A DNA stretch of 64,000 nucleotides, taken from G963674665 sp964609625. Lineage in GTDB: Bacteria; Desulfobacterota; Desulfovibrionia; Desulfovibrionales; Desulfovibrionaceae. Each line of letters starts with the position of its first letter. The first letter of the stretch is position 1. Made by a program: the position numbers and the translations under genes. Below the pieces are notes generated by a model. The model was not told the DNA's origin, searched no databases, and saw only the letters and a list, made by a program, of their open reading frames with translations. Of the stretch, positions 57,251 to 64,000 are shown piece after piece. The stretch is from contig CAZSRS010000009.1 in assembly GCA_964609625.1 (NCBI GenBank), positions 1 through 64,000 of the forward strand. The letters run 5' to 3'.

Positions 57251-59866
57251 CTATCCTCGGGGCGTTGGGGCGTGAAGTTCGTTGATTTCTCTGTCGAGTT
57301 GGGCCTTGAACCGCCCCACGCTGGTGGCGTCGGCCATGACCATGTCCAACTGCCGGGTATGCACGATGAGGTAGCCCAGGATCTCCAGCCGTCGGAGCAT
57401 GACCTCGCGGGTTCCGCCCTCGATGCGGGCGCTCAGGGCGTCCTGGCGCAGGTTGACGCGGAAGTCGCGCTTCTCGAGCAGGTCGGCCACGAAGCGGGTG
57501 CGGCGGCGCCGGCGGTCCAGGTCCGCGGCCCCGCCCTTGAACGTGAACCCGGCGTAGTTTTCGGCCGGGTGCTCCCCCACCAGGGCCTCCACGGAGCAGA
57601 AGTGGAAGCCGAAGCGGGACTGCAGATTGCAGAAGGCGCTGGAAATCATGAAATAGTTGCGCGCGGCGTAGGCGGAGTTCGTGCCGGTGACCAGTGCCGG
57701 GTTTGTCGTGGCCTCCACCATCACCGAGAGAAAGCCCCTGGTGTCCAGGGCCGGCGGTCCTTCCCAGGGCTTGGCGGTCATGCCGCGCCAGATTGCCAGC
57801 ATGGGAGCGGAGCGGATGTTCTCCAGGTCCACGGTCTTGCCGGGGGGTTCCTCGATGAAGCCGTCGGACAGGTCGAGCACCCAGAATTGCATGGGGGTGT
57901 TCTCGCAGACCAGACGCTTGGAGGTGCAGAACGCCGCGCCTTGTCTGCGCTCCAGACTGGAATCGAACATCTCCTGCAGGGCCTTTTCGTGGCAGAAGCG
58001 GGTGATGTCGTGGAGCGTGGTGCAGCTTTCCGCCCGGAAGGACACGGCATCCGGGTCGATGAGGTGCAACGGGAGGATGTGTCGGGCCGCCTGCTCCATG
58101 ACCAGGTACACCGGGCTGCCGAGCATGGGGTTGGGCATGGTTTTCCGTGGGTCGCACAGGGGTTCCACGCAGCCTTGGTAGATGTTGCGGCCGCTGGCAT
58201 CCACCGTGATTCGCGCCCCTTCGGGGAGATGCAGGCATGATGCGGGCACGCCGAACAGCGTGGGTACGCCGAACTCCCGTGCGGCGTTGGCCAGACGCCC
58301 GACCTGGTTGCCCGAGACGGCCACCAATGCCGTGGCCCGGCCAAGCAGGGGGGCCCAATGCGGTGCGGCCTTTTCCACCAGGAGCACGGCACCTTGGGGA
58401 AAGCGCAGGCTGTCGGCCTGTTTCATGGCCTTGAACAAGGGGCCGAAGGCACTGCCCGGAGAGATGGTGATGCCCCCCTGGATCAACGGGGGCTCCTCTG
58501 TCTGCACGGGAGCGACATGCTCCACGGCCGGGGCCACCAGCAGTGGTCTGTTGTTGAGCAGCATGAAACGGGGCGCGTCGTCGGGAGTGTGCTGCAACGC
58601 CCACTCCACATCTTGGGGAGCGCCGAAGTGCTCTTCGATGCGCCTGACGATGCCGGCCAGTTCGAGGATCTGATTGTCCGCGAGGCAGGGGCGGTCGCGT
58701 TTGGCATCGGGTACGGGAGCGCGGTCCACGCCTTCGCCAGGGGCCTTGAGATATTGGACGTCCTTGTGCGCCACGTCCATGCGCAACAGGGCGTCGGGCT
58801 CCGCCACGTAGCGATCGGCGGCGGCTTCACCGTCCACGATACCCTTGGGCAGACCCCAGGCGGCGTAAATGTGAACGCCTGGTTCTTTCCCTGCTGGATC
58901 CCTGGAGCAGGCCACCCCACTGGCAAGGGCGGGCGCCAGGACCAGAAACCCCACGCAAATGGCCGTGTCCTGGTCGCGCAGGCCGTGGCGCAGACGGTAG
59001 GCCATGGCCTCCAGGGAGTACTGCGAGGCCAGGACTTCCTTGTAGGCATCGGCCAGGTTTTCGGTGCAGACACCCAGTAGAGAGAGGTATTGCCCGGCAA
59101 AGGACACGCCCGGGGCATCTTCCATGAGCGAACTGCTGCGTACGGCCCAGCGCACCGGTCCGCCGGCCCTTTGTTCCACGAACCGGGCCTGCTCCGCGAG
59201 TGCGCGCTCGAGATCATCCGGCAGGGGAGCGTTGACCACAAGCTGCCGCAGGGAACTGCTCAGGGCGTACAATTGGTCCGTGCGTCGGGTCTGCGCCACC
59301 TGGATGCGCCGGTTGATCTCCTCGCGCAGGTCCGAGGTGTCGAGGGTATGCCAGTAGGCGGCGAGGGTGGCGGTAAAACCGTCCGGAGTGGGCAGCCCCA
59401 GGGTGTTGCGCAACTCCCCCAGGCAGGCCATCTTTCCCCCCACGGCCGAGGCATGCTCCAGGCGCAAGGCGTCCATGGGCACGAACAGCGGCAGGCCCTG
59501 GACATCGCGGCGGGGCGCGAGCAGCCTGTTGAGCTGCGCCTTGATCTTTTCAAAGGCTGGCGTCAGATCGGCGTAACGCTCCGGTGCGAGAATGTGGAGC
59601 TGCCGGATGCTCTGGAATACGCTGGCGGTGAGGCGGGAGCACTGGGAGCGGACATAGCCCATGCCAAAAGGTTCGGCCACTGCCAGGGCTTCCTCCACCT
59701 CGCTCATGATCTCAAGGGCCTTTTTGTTGGCATTGATGAGCTGCTTGAAGGCTCCGTAGCGAGCTGCGAAATGCAAACGGAGCGAGGCCGCGTCCGCCGA
59801 TTCCGGCGTCTGGTTCGCGACCTCGCCCCTTGAAAGAAACCGTCGCAGCGATGCGAACAGTTTCAC
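57251..59866 (-). CDS. PEP-synthase-like protein with altered catalytic histidine
   Basis: An 871-residue protein. After a helical N-terminal extension (about 170 residues) it has the ATP-grasp domain of PEP synthase / pyruvate phosphate dikinase (WAVRSSSLMEDAPGVSFAGQY, SRDPAGKEPGVHIYAAWGLPKGIVDG). The phosphohistidine swivel domain follows (ITISPGSAFGPLF ... SGNQVGRLANAAREFGVPTLFG), in which the catalytic His is Arg. No C-terminal PEP-binding TIM barrel is recognised. It therefore cannot make PEP by the known route. The GTG at 59866 follows GGAG. It ends the TauE/SafE operon. Confidence 0.8.
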   Translation of the reverse strand: MKLFASLRRFLSRGEVANQTPESADAASLRLHFAARYGAFKQLINANKKALEIMSEVEEALAVAEPFGMGYVRSQCSRLTASVFQSIRQLHILAPERYADLTPAFEKIKAQLNRLLAPRRDVQGLPLFVPMDALRLEHASAVGGKMACLGELRNTLGLPTPDGFTATLAAYWHTLDTSDLREEINRRIQVAQTRRTDQLYALSSSLRQLVVNAPLPDDLERALAEQARFVEQRAGGPVRWAVRSSSLMEDAPGVSFAGQYLSLLGVCTENLADAYKEVLASQYSLEAMAYRLRHGLRDQDTAICVGFLVLAPALASGVACSRDPAGKEPGVHIYAAWGLPKGIVDGEAAADRYVAEPDALLRMDVAHKDVQYLKAPGEGVDRAPVPDAKRDRPCLADNQILELAGIVRRIEEHFGAPQDVEWALQHTPDDAPRFMLLNNRPLLVAPAVEHVAPVQTEEPPLIQGGITISPGSAFGPLFKAMKQADSLRFPQGAVLLVEKAAPHWAPLLGRATALVAVSGNQVGRLANAAREFGVPTLFGVPASCLHLPEGARITVDASGRNIYQGCVEPLCDPRKTMPNPMLGSPVYLVMEQAARHILPLHLIDPDAVSFRAESCTTLHDITRFCHEKALQEMFDSSLERRQGAAFCTSKRLVCENTPMQFWVLDLSDGFIEEPPGKTVDLENIRSAPMLAIWRGMTAKPWEGPPALDTRGFLSVMVEATTNPALVTGTNSAYAARNYFMISSAFCNLQSRFGFHFCSVEALVGEHPAENYAGFTFKGGAADLDRRRRRTRFVADLLEKRDFRVNLRQDALSARIEGGTREVMLRRLEILGYLIVHTRQLDMVMADATSVGRFKAQLDREINELHAPTPRG

Positions 59867-59884
59867 GATAGCGACTCCAGTGGT

Positions 59885-60610
59885 TTAAACTTCTTTCTTC
59901 TTCCCACCCTTCATCTTCAGGCCCACGCCCTCGAAGAGGAAGAAGATGCCGTATCCAAACCACATAGTATAGATAACGTAAAAAACCAAGTCAAAGACCA
60001 GGGTTCCCATGCGCTCCTTGGCGCTCTGGGGTTCGATGCCGAAGTAGTTGTATCCCACCTCGATGGCCCTGTTCTTGATCTCGGTCATCAGGGCGGCGGT
60101 GCTGAAGCGCTTGATTTCCTTGAGCGCGGTGTCGGAAGCGCCGAAGATCTTCCACCAGGTGTACATGACGGTCTTGGGCTCCATGCCGTCGTACCGGCCG
60201 GAGACAGCGTCGCCGCGGTTGTGGAACATGTCGTCGGCGTCGGTGATGACCTTGTCGAGCAGGGTCTTCAGGGGCAAGTCGATCTTGACGGAGTCACCTT
60301 GGGGCTCAACGGCGGCTCCAGCGGCGGTGAGCACCACCACGGCCTGTTCGCGCATTTTCTCGTTGGCCATCTCAAAGGTCCAGTCCGCGTTCTCGTCCGG
60401 GAAGGCGGCGACTTTGGCCCGCATGTCCCCGATGTAATAGGTCGAGCCCTTGGAGATGGAGTTGAAGAGATTGTCCGAGGCTTGGAAGGCGTTGATTTTA
60501 TCGGCGTTGGGTCCCTCGAAGATGGGCGAGAACATGATGGCCAGCACCACGAAGAACGACACCAGGAGTACGATGCCGAGTATGAAACTTTTCTTGCATT
60601 CAACGAGCAT
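59885..60610 (-). CDS. Membrane protein with periplasmic domain, TauE operon partner
   Basis: A 241-residue protein with an N-terminal helix (about residues 9-28) and a C-terminal helical hairpin (about 205-232). These flank a periplasmic domain of about 175 residues (FSPIFEGPNADKINAFQASDNLFNSISKGS, DMFHNRGDAVSGRYDGMEPKTVMYTWWKIF). No known family is recognised from sequence alone. It lies 3 bases after the TauE/SafE gene and 18 bases before the PEP-synthase-like gene, so it is likely part of the same functional unit. Confidence 0.7.
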   Translation of the reverse strand: MLVECKKSFILGIVLLVSFFVVLAIMFSPIFEGPNADKINAFQASDNLFNSISKGSTYYIGDMRAKVAAFPDENADWTFEMANEKMREQAVVVLTAAGAAVEPQGDSVKIDLPLKTLLDKVITDADDMFHNRGDAVSGRYDGMEPKTVMYTWWKIFGASDTALKEIKRFSTAALMTEIKNRAIEVGYNYFGIEPQSAKERMGTLVFDLVFYVIYTMWFGYGIFFLFEGVGLKMKGGKKKEV

Positions 60611-60613
60611 GGC

Positions 60614-61885
60614 TTAGGCCTCCCTGAGCTTCTTGATGCTGACAAAGAACGTGCCGATAACCCAAATTCCGAAAATGCCCACGACGACGAAGAAGGCCCA
60701 GCTGCCGATGGTGGCGAGCAGGCTGCCGGTGGCCGGATCCAGTTCGATGTACTTCATCTCGGCCAACTTGGCGGGCAGGGCGAAGAGGCGGTTGATGAAG
60801 CCGGCCAGGATGGCGATGGCGTAAAAACCGCGGATGTAGATACCGCGCACCACGCGGGTGGTCAGCGCGCCCACCTGGATACCCAGCAGGGAACCCAGCA
60901 GCATGCCCATGGCCAGGGTGTAGAAGATGAATCCGTAGATGGCGTACTGGGTGATGGCCGCATAGCCGGCGGTGAAGATGATCTGCAGGATGTCCGTGCC
61001 AACGGTGGTGAAGGAGGACACGCCCAGGACGTACACGAAGATGGGGAAGGTCACGAAGCCGCCGCCCACGCCCATGATGGCGGCCAGGAAGCCGACGATG
61101 GCGCCGCAGGCGGCCACCATCACGCCGGAGATCTTCTTGCCGCCGGGTACCAGGTCCTGGTCAAAGGTGATCATGGGGGGGATGTTCACGCCCTGCAGGC
61201 GGGCGGGCAGGCTTTTTGAGCCGCCCGAGGGCTCCGAACCATGGGCGCCGCCGTGAGCGTCAACGTCGGTTCGCCTGGAGAGGCGCAGGAAGTCGATGAG
61301 CGAATAAAAGCCGAGGAAGCCGAGGAGCACGACGTAGATGAAGCTGATGAAGGTGTCGCTGAGCACCGGGTTGATCTCGTAGAGGGTGCGGTTGATGACA
61401 CCGCCCCCGGTGACGCCGATACCCGAGCCGACCAGGAAAGCGATGGCCAGGGGCACGGAGACGTTGCCCAGCTTCTTGTGCACCGCGGTGCCCATGATGG
61501 CCTTGGCGAAGATGTGGAACAGGTCCGTGCCGACGGCCAGGATGCCCTTGATGCCGGCGCTCATCAGGGCAGGGGTGATGATGAAGCCGCCGCCCGCGCC
61601 GATGCAGCCCGTGATCAGACCGGCGCAGACACCGATGGCGATCGATACCAGAAAAATATTCGGGTTATAAAAGGCAGGGCTGTAAGCCGTCTTTCCACCG
61701 AGCATGGAAGGCAGTGCATCCGCTGCATAGGCGATGGAAAACAGCAGGGCTGGCATGGCCAGCAGCCCCAGCAACAACAACCGTTTGCGGCTCCGCAGGA
61801 TGGTCATGGACGTCTCGTAGTCCCAGCGCGCGTGCGCCCTGGCTCCAGCCATGAGCATCGAATAGAGTGTTCCGAGTGACTTCAT
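60614..61885 (-). CDS. TauE/SafE-family sulfite/organosulfonate exporter-like permease
   Basis: A 423-residue permease. Two repeats carry the family glycine signature (LITGCIGAGGGFIITPALMSAGIKG and FLAAIMGVGGGFVTFPIFVYVLGVSS) within about eight to nine membrane helices, plus a hydrophilic central loop rich in Gly/His. Such proteins export sulfite or related anions. The ATG at 61885 follows GGAGATGCCA; the in-frame start at 61897 has no site. It lies in the sigma-54-type operon behind two receiver proteins. Confidence 0.88.
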   Translation of the reverse strand: MKSLGTLYSMLMAGARAHARWDYETSMTILRSRKRLLLLGLLAMPALLFSIAYAADALPSMLGGKTAYSPAFYNPNIFLVSIAIGVCAGLITGCIGAGGGFIITPALMSAGIKGILAVGTDLFHIFAKAIMGTAVHKKLGNVSVPLAIAFLVGSGIGVTGGGVINRTLYEINPVLSDTFISFIYVVLLGFLGFYSLIDFLRLSRRTDVDAHGGAHGSEPSGGSKSLPARLQGVNIPPMITFDQDLVPGGKKISGVMVAACGAIVGFLAAIMGVGGGFVTFPIFVYVLGVSSFTTVGTDILQIIFTAGYAAITQYAIYGFIFYTLAMGMLLGSLLGIQVGALTTRVVRGIYIRGFYAIAILAGFINRLFALPAKLAEMKYIELDPATGSLLATIGSWAFFVVVGIFGIWVIGTFFVSIKKLREA

Positions 61886-61958
61886 TGGCATCTCCATGTT
61901 GAGGTTTACTAGGTTCTGGACAGATTCAGTTGCTATGGTAAACCGGGATCGCCATCGA

Positions 61959-62372
61959 TCAGTCCGGTTTGGTCACGTTCAGCATGCGTTTGCGAAAAGC
62001 GTCCTCGATCTTGAATAGCAGCTCGTCGAAGTCCATGGGTTTGAGCAGGAAGTCGAAGGCGCTCAGCTCCAGGCTTCTGGTGGCCATGTCCACGTCGGCG
62101 TGGCCCGAGAGGACGATCACCTCCACCTCGGGGCGACGCTCCTTGATCTCCCGCAAGGTCATCAGGCCGTCTATGCCGGGCATTTTCAGGTCCAGAACCA
62201 CCACATCCACGGAAGGGGTCGGTGTGGAGTCCAGGAATTCCAGGGCGTCCAGACCACTGGAGCAGGTACTCACCTTGAAACCGCGTTTGCGCAGGCGTTT
62301 GCTCACCACGTCGAGGAAGCTCAATTCGTCATCCACGAGCAGGATGTTGATATCTGATCTTTTTATCTCCAC
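61959..62372 (-). CDS. CheY-like single-domain response regulator
   Basis: A 137-residue stand-alone receiver. The acidic pair DDE (ILLVDDELSF), acceptor Asp (VVVLDLKMPGIDG), Ser (VIVLSGHAD) and Lys (FLLKPMDFDEL) are intact, so it can be phosphorylated. It lacks an output domain. It lies between another receiver protein and the TauE/SafE permease on the same strand. Confidence 0.92.
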   Translation of the reverse strand: MEIKRSDINILLVDDELSFLDVVSKRLRKRGFKVSTCSSGLDALEFLDSTPTPSVDVVVLDLKMPGIDGLMTLREIKERRPEVEVIVLSGHADVDMATRSLELSAFDFLLKPMDFDELLFKIEDAFRKRMLNVTKPD

Positions 62373-62609
62373 AATGCCTCCTTTCGTGTCCGCTCCGGCT
62401 CGTGTTTGCTGTCTTTCACCCCGAGAGGTGCGTGTTCCCGGGCTTTTCAGTCACGGATGCCATGGAGGAAGCGGAAAACGGGGTTGAGAAGATGTTGTTT
62501 CCGGGTGTTCTTCGCGGGCTCATATCCATTCCCGCACGCCCAAAGGCGGCATGCGGGTGCCAGAGCTTTCCGGCACTCCATGGGGAGCAGACATGCATCG
62601 GCCGGTCGG
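62373..62609 (-). other. 237-base spacer between the two receiver genes
   Basis: No gene is supported. A minus-strand frame starting at 62613 overlaps the upstream stop but has a composition unlike real protein. AAAGGAGG serves the downstream receiver gene. Confidence 0.35.
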
Positions 62610-63005
62610 TCATGGTGTGTCCTTCAATCCCTTGGGGATGGCCAGGCCCTTGGCGAGCATGCCGATGACGGAGAGCAACCTGCTGGTGTCCCCCCCCTTT
62701 TCCACAATGGCCGCTGCATAACTGGCCAAGGTCTCGTTCAACTCCCAGGAGGGGAAGACATGCAACACAAAGGGAACACGGGCGGTCCAGGTGGCCACTC
62801 CCTCGCGGGATGACAGGCAGGGGGCGGGTTCGATCTCCGGGTCCAGGACGACCACGTCCAGAAGGTCCGAAGAGGCCAAGCGGGCGCAGAGTTCCTGGCC
62901 GTCACGCGCCTGCACCGGAGTGAATCCCCGCATGAGCAACTCCCGGTGCAGCAATTCCCGCACGTTGGGGTTGCGATCCGTTATCAATACATGCACTTGT
63001 CCCAT
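62610..63005 (-). CDS. Receiver-domain protein (atypical)
   Basis: A 131-residue receiver-like protein. The opening is VHVLITDRNPNVRELLHRELLMRGF, where only one acidic residue of the usual pair is kept. The acceptor Asp is present (DVVVLDPEIEP), and the C-terminal part (LASYAAAIVEKGGDTSRLLSVIGMLAKGLAIP) differs from CheY and lacks the KP motif. The ATG at 63005 fits; an upstream extension to 63110 crosses the sigma-54 promoter and is rejected. It is the first gene after that promoter. Confidence 0.75.
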   Translation of the reverse strand: MGQVHVLITDRNPNVRELLHRELLMRGFTPVQARDGQELCARLASSDLLDVVVLDPEIEPAPCLSSREGVATWTARVPFVLHVFPSWELNETLASYAAAIVEKGGDTSRLLSVIGMLAKGLAIPKGLKDTP

Positions 63006-63046
63006 ACCTGACGCTACCTGGCTCCGTTCTTTTCCGGGCAGAGAAA

Positions 63047-63063
63047 GGCAAGGTTCGTGCCAG
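63047..63063 (-). promoter_or_regulatory. Consensus sigma-54 promoter
   Basis: On the minus strand CTGGCACGAACCTTGCC matches the TGGCAC-N5-TTGC consensus exactly, with GG and GC elements at -24/-12. It predicts a leader of about 30 bases ahead of the receiver gene at 63005. An NtrC-class activator gene lies directly upstream. Confidence 0.85.
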
Positions 63064-63166
63064 AACCGCACTGTTTGGACAAACCCGCAACCGGCCGAGG
63101 GAACGTGCATTTTTTCACACGGAGTGGCAGAAAGACAGGGCAGGGTACCTGGTGGGCGTCAGGCTC

Positions 63167-63183
63167 TTTTACAAGGTGTAAAA
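63167..63183. promoter_or_regulatory. Perfect dyad TTTTACA-AGG-TGTAAAA, candidate activator site
   Basis: A 7-bp inverted repeat with a 3-base centre, about 120 bases upstream of the sigma-54 promoter, the usual distance for an enhancer site. It might instead belong to the 3' end of the activator gene transcript. Confidence 0.5.
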
Positions 63184-63204
63184 AAATGAGAAGAAGAGGG
63201 TGGG

Positions 63205-63223
63205 ATACTGAGTGGATCAGTAT
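63205..63223. promoter_or_regulatory. Perfect dyad ATACTGA-GTGGA-TCAGTAT, candidate activator site
   Basis: A 7-bp inverted repeat with a 5-base centre, about 160 bases upstream of the sigma-54 promoter and 39 bases from the other dyad. The two dyads differ in sequence, so at most one may be the true enhancer. Confidence 0.45.
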
Positions 63224-63262
63224 GAAATCATGGACATTTCACACCGTTTTGGGCGCCGTGCT

Positions 63263-64000
63263 TCAGCTGATGGAAGCGCTGATCTTCAGGCCGTACTTCT
63301 CGATCCTGGCCAGCAGGGTGGGTCTGGAAAGCCCCAGCAGTTTGGCGGCCTGGGAGCGGTTGCCGTGGGTGAGTTGCAGGGCCTCCTTGAGCAGCATGGC
63401 CCCGAACTGGCTGACCATATTCTCGAAGAGGTCGCCGGAGGCGTTGGTGGCCAGTTCGGACTGGATCCAGCTGCGCAGGGTCTCTTCGATCTGTGTCGGA
63501 TCGTGGTGTGGAGAGGGGCTGCCGGTAGCCATGACCTTGGTGAGTTCTTCGGGCCCCAGGGACAGCCCTCGGCTGAAGATCACGGCGCGCATCAGCGTAT
63601 TGGCCAGTTCGCGGACATTACCCGGCCAATCGTATTCTTCCAGGAGGGCCATGCCTTCGGGGGTGATCTCCGGCGGGTCCATGCGCAGGTCCGCGGCGTG
63701 ACGCTTGCAGAAGTGTTTGGCCAGGATGGGGATGTCCTCGCGCCTGTCCTTGAGGGGGGGGAGGGTCAGGGTGACCACGGAGAGGCGGTAGTAGAGGTCT
63801 TCGCGGAAGGCGCCTTGGGCGACAGCGGCTTCGAGGTCGCGGTTGGTGGCGGCCAGGATGCGCACGTCCACGGGTATGGGCTTGCTGCCGCCGAGGCGCT
63901 CGATCTGCCGCTCCTGCAACAGGCGCAGGATCTTGGCCTGGATATTGGCGGGCATGTCGCCGATCTCGTCCAGGAACACGGTGCCGTGGTTGGCCAGTTC
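63263..64000 (-). CDS. Sigma-54-dependent NtrC-class activator (N-terminus outside window)
   Basis: The C-terminal part of an AAA+ enhancer-binding protein. The reading frame runs off the right edge without a start. Visible are ELANHGTVFLDEIGDM (Walker B), RILAATNRDLE (sensor I region), FREDLYYRLSVVTLTLPPLKDRREDIP, and YDWPGNVRELANTL (sensor II). A C-terminal Fis-type HTH follows (GNRSQAAKLLGLSRPTLLARIEKYGL). The GAFTGA loop and any sensory domain lie outside. It probably drives the sigma-54 promoter just downstream. Confidence 0.93.
   Translation of the reverse strand, partial: ELANHGTVFLDEIGDMPANIQAKILRLLQERQIERLGGSKPIPVDVRILAATNRDLEAAVAQGAFREDLYYRLSVVTLTLPPLKDRREDIPILAKHFCKRHAADLRMDPPEITPEGMALLEEYDWPGNVRELANTLMRAVIFSRGLSLGPEELTKVMATGSPSPHHDPTQIEETLRSWIQSELATNASGDLFENMVSQFGAMLLKEALQLTHGNRSQAAKLLGLSRPTLLARIEKYGLKISASIS

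Noticed and set aside
62416..62613. 65-codon minus-strand frame starting with an ATGA overlap after the receiver gene
   Set aside because: Composition is not protein-like and no ribosome site is visible; the ATGA overlap is probably accidental.

Overview
The window looks like chromosome of a high-GC sulfate-reducing deltaproteobacterium of the Desulfovibrionaceae type. The evidence is an Asp-ligated (7Fe-type) ferredoxin, an HcpR/hybrid-cluster-protein pair, an NrfHA nitrite reductase, an octaheme tetrathionate-reductase-family cytochrome, a TauE/SafE exporter grouped with a PEP-synthase-like protein, and GC-rich codon use. No rRNA, tRNA, CRISPR array, prophage or intact insertion sequence was found. 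The first ~1.3 kb is visibly AT-richer and may be acquired DNA.

Layout. 1-1300: a small secreted metalloprotease-like protein and a membrane protein, preceded by a possible broken reading frame. 1455-7438 (minus): a metal/metallophore-type ABC importer (binding protein, permease, ATPase) between two SAM methyltransferases, followed by a DUF4198 protein behind its own promoter/operator and a broken small partner gene. 7848-13370 (minus): comM, an SH3/proline-repeat protein, lepB, lepA. 13616-18484 (plus): a LytTR regulator with a degenerate receiver, acs, and an HtrA-type protease. 18693-21726 (plus): ferredoxin, a YkgJ-like Cys-cluster protein, and small TPR and HEAT-like proteins. 21899-23499 (minus): dinB and a partner. 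23797-26606 (plus): a CsoR/CstR-family repressor, an octaheme cytochrome and a cytochrome b, with repeated operator-like sites embedded in two sigma-70 promoters. 26764-28220: a c-di-GMP-I (GEMM) riboswitch ahead of an EAL-HDOD protein. 28259-35193: metC, small hypotheticals and a 1345-residue hybrid sensor kinase. 35533-39000: hcpR divergent from hcp and its ferredoxin, with an HcpR-type site between them. 39186-43604: a diguanylate cyclase, a membrane-anchored gingipain/CHAT-like (clan CD) predicted protease, and a transposase-derived zinc-ribbon protein. 43741-45778: nrfHA. 45868-46484: higBA toxin-antitoxin. 47287-56056 (minus): patatin lipoprotein, a eukaryote-type PFK-2/FBPase-2, a PAS-GGDEF-EAL protein, uvrA and a DUF554 protein. 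56431-57213: GNAT. 57251-64000 (minus): a TauE/SafE exporter operon with two receiver proteins, a consensus sigma-54 promoter and an upstream NtrC-class activator that runs off the window.

Themes. Respiratory and nitrosative/sulfur redox chemistry (octaheme cytochrome, NrfHA, Hcp), c-di-GMP control (riboswitch, DGC, EAL, EAL-HDOD) and metal uptake dominate the accessory part. The most promising loci for new biology are the CstR-like/octaheme cytochrome unit, the clan-CD membrane protease, the sigma-54 sulfite-exporter-like operon with its catalytically altered PEP-synthase-like protein, and the methyltransferase/ABC/DUF4198 cluster. All family names come from reading motifs by eye; no database search was run.
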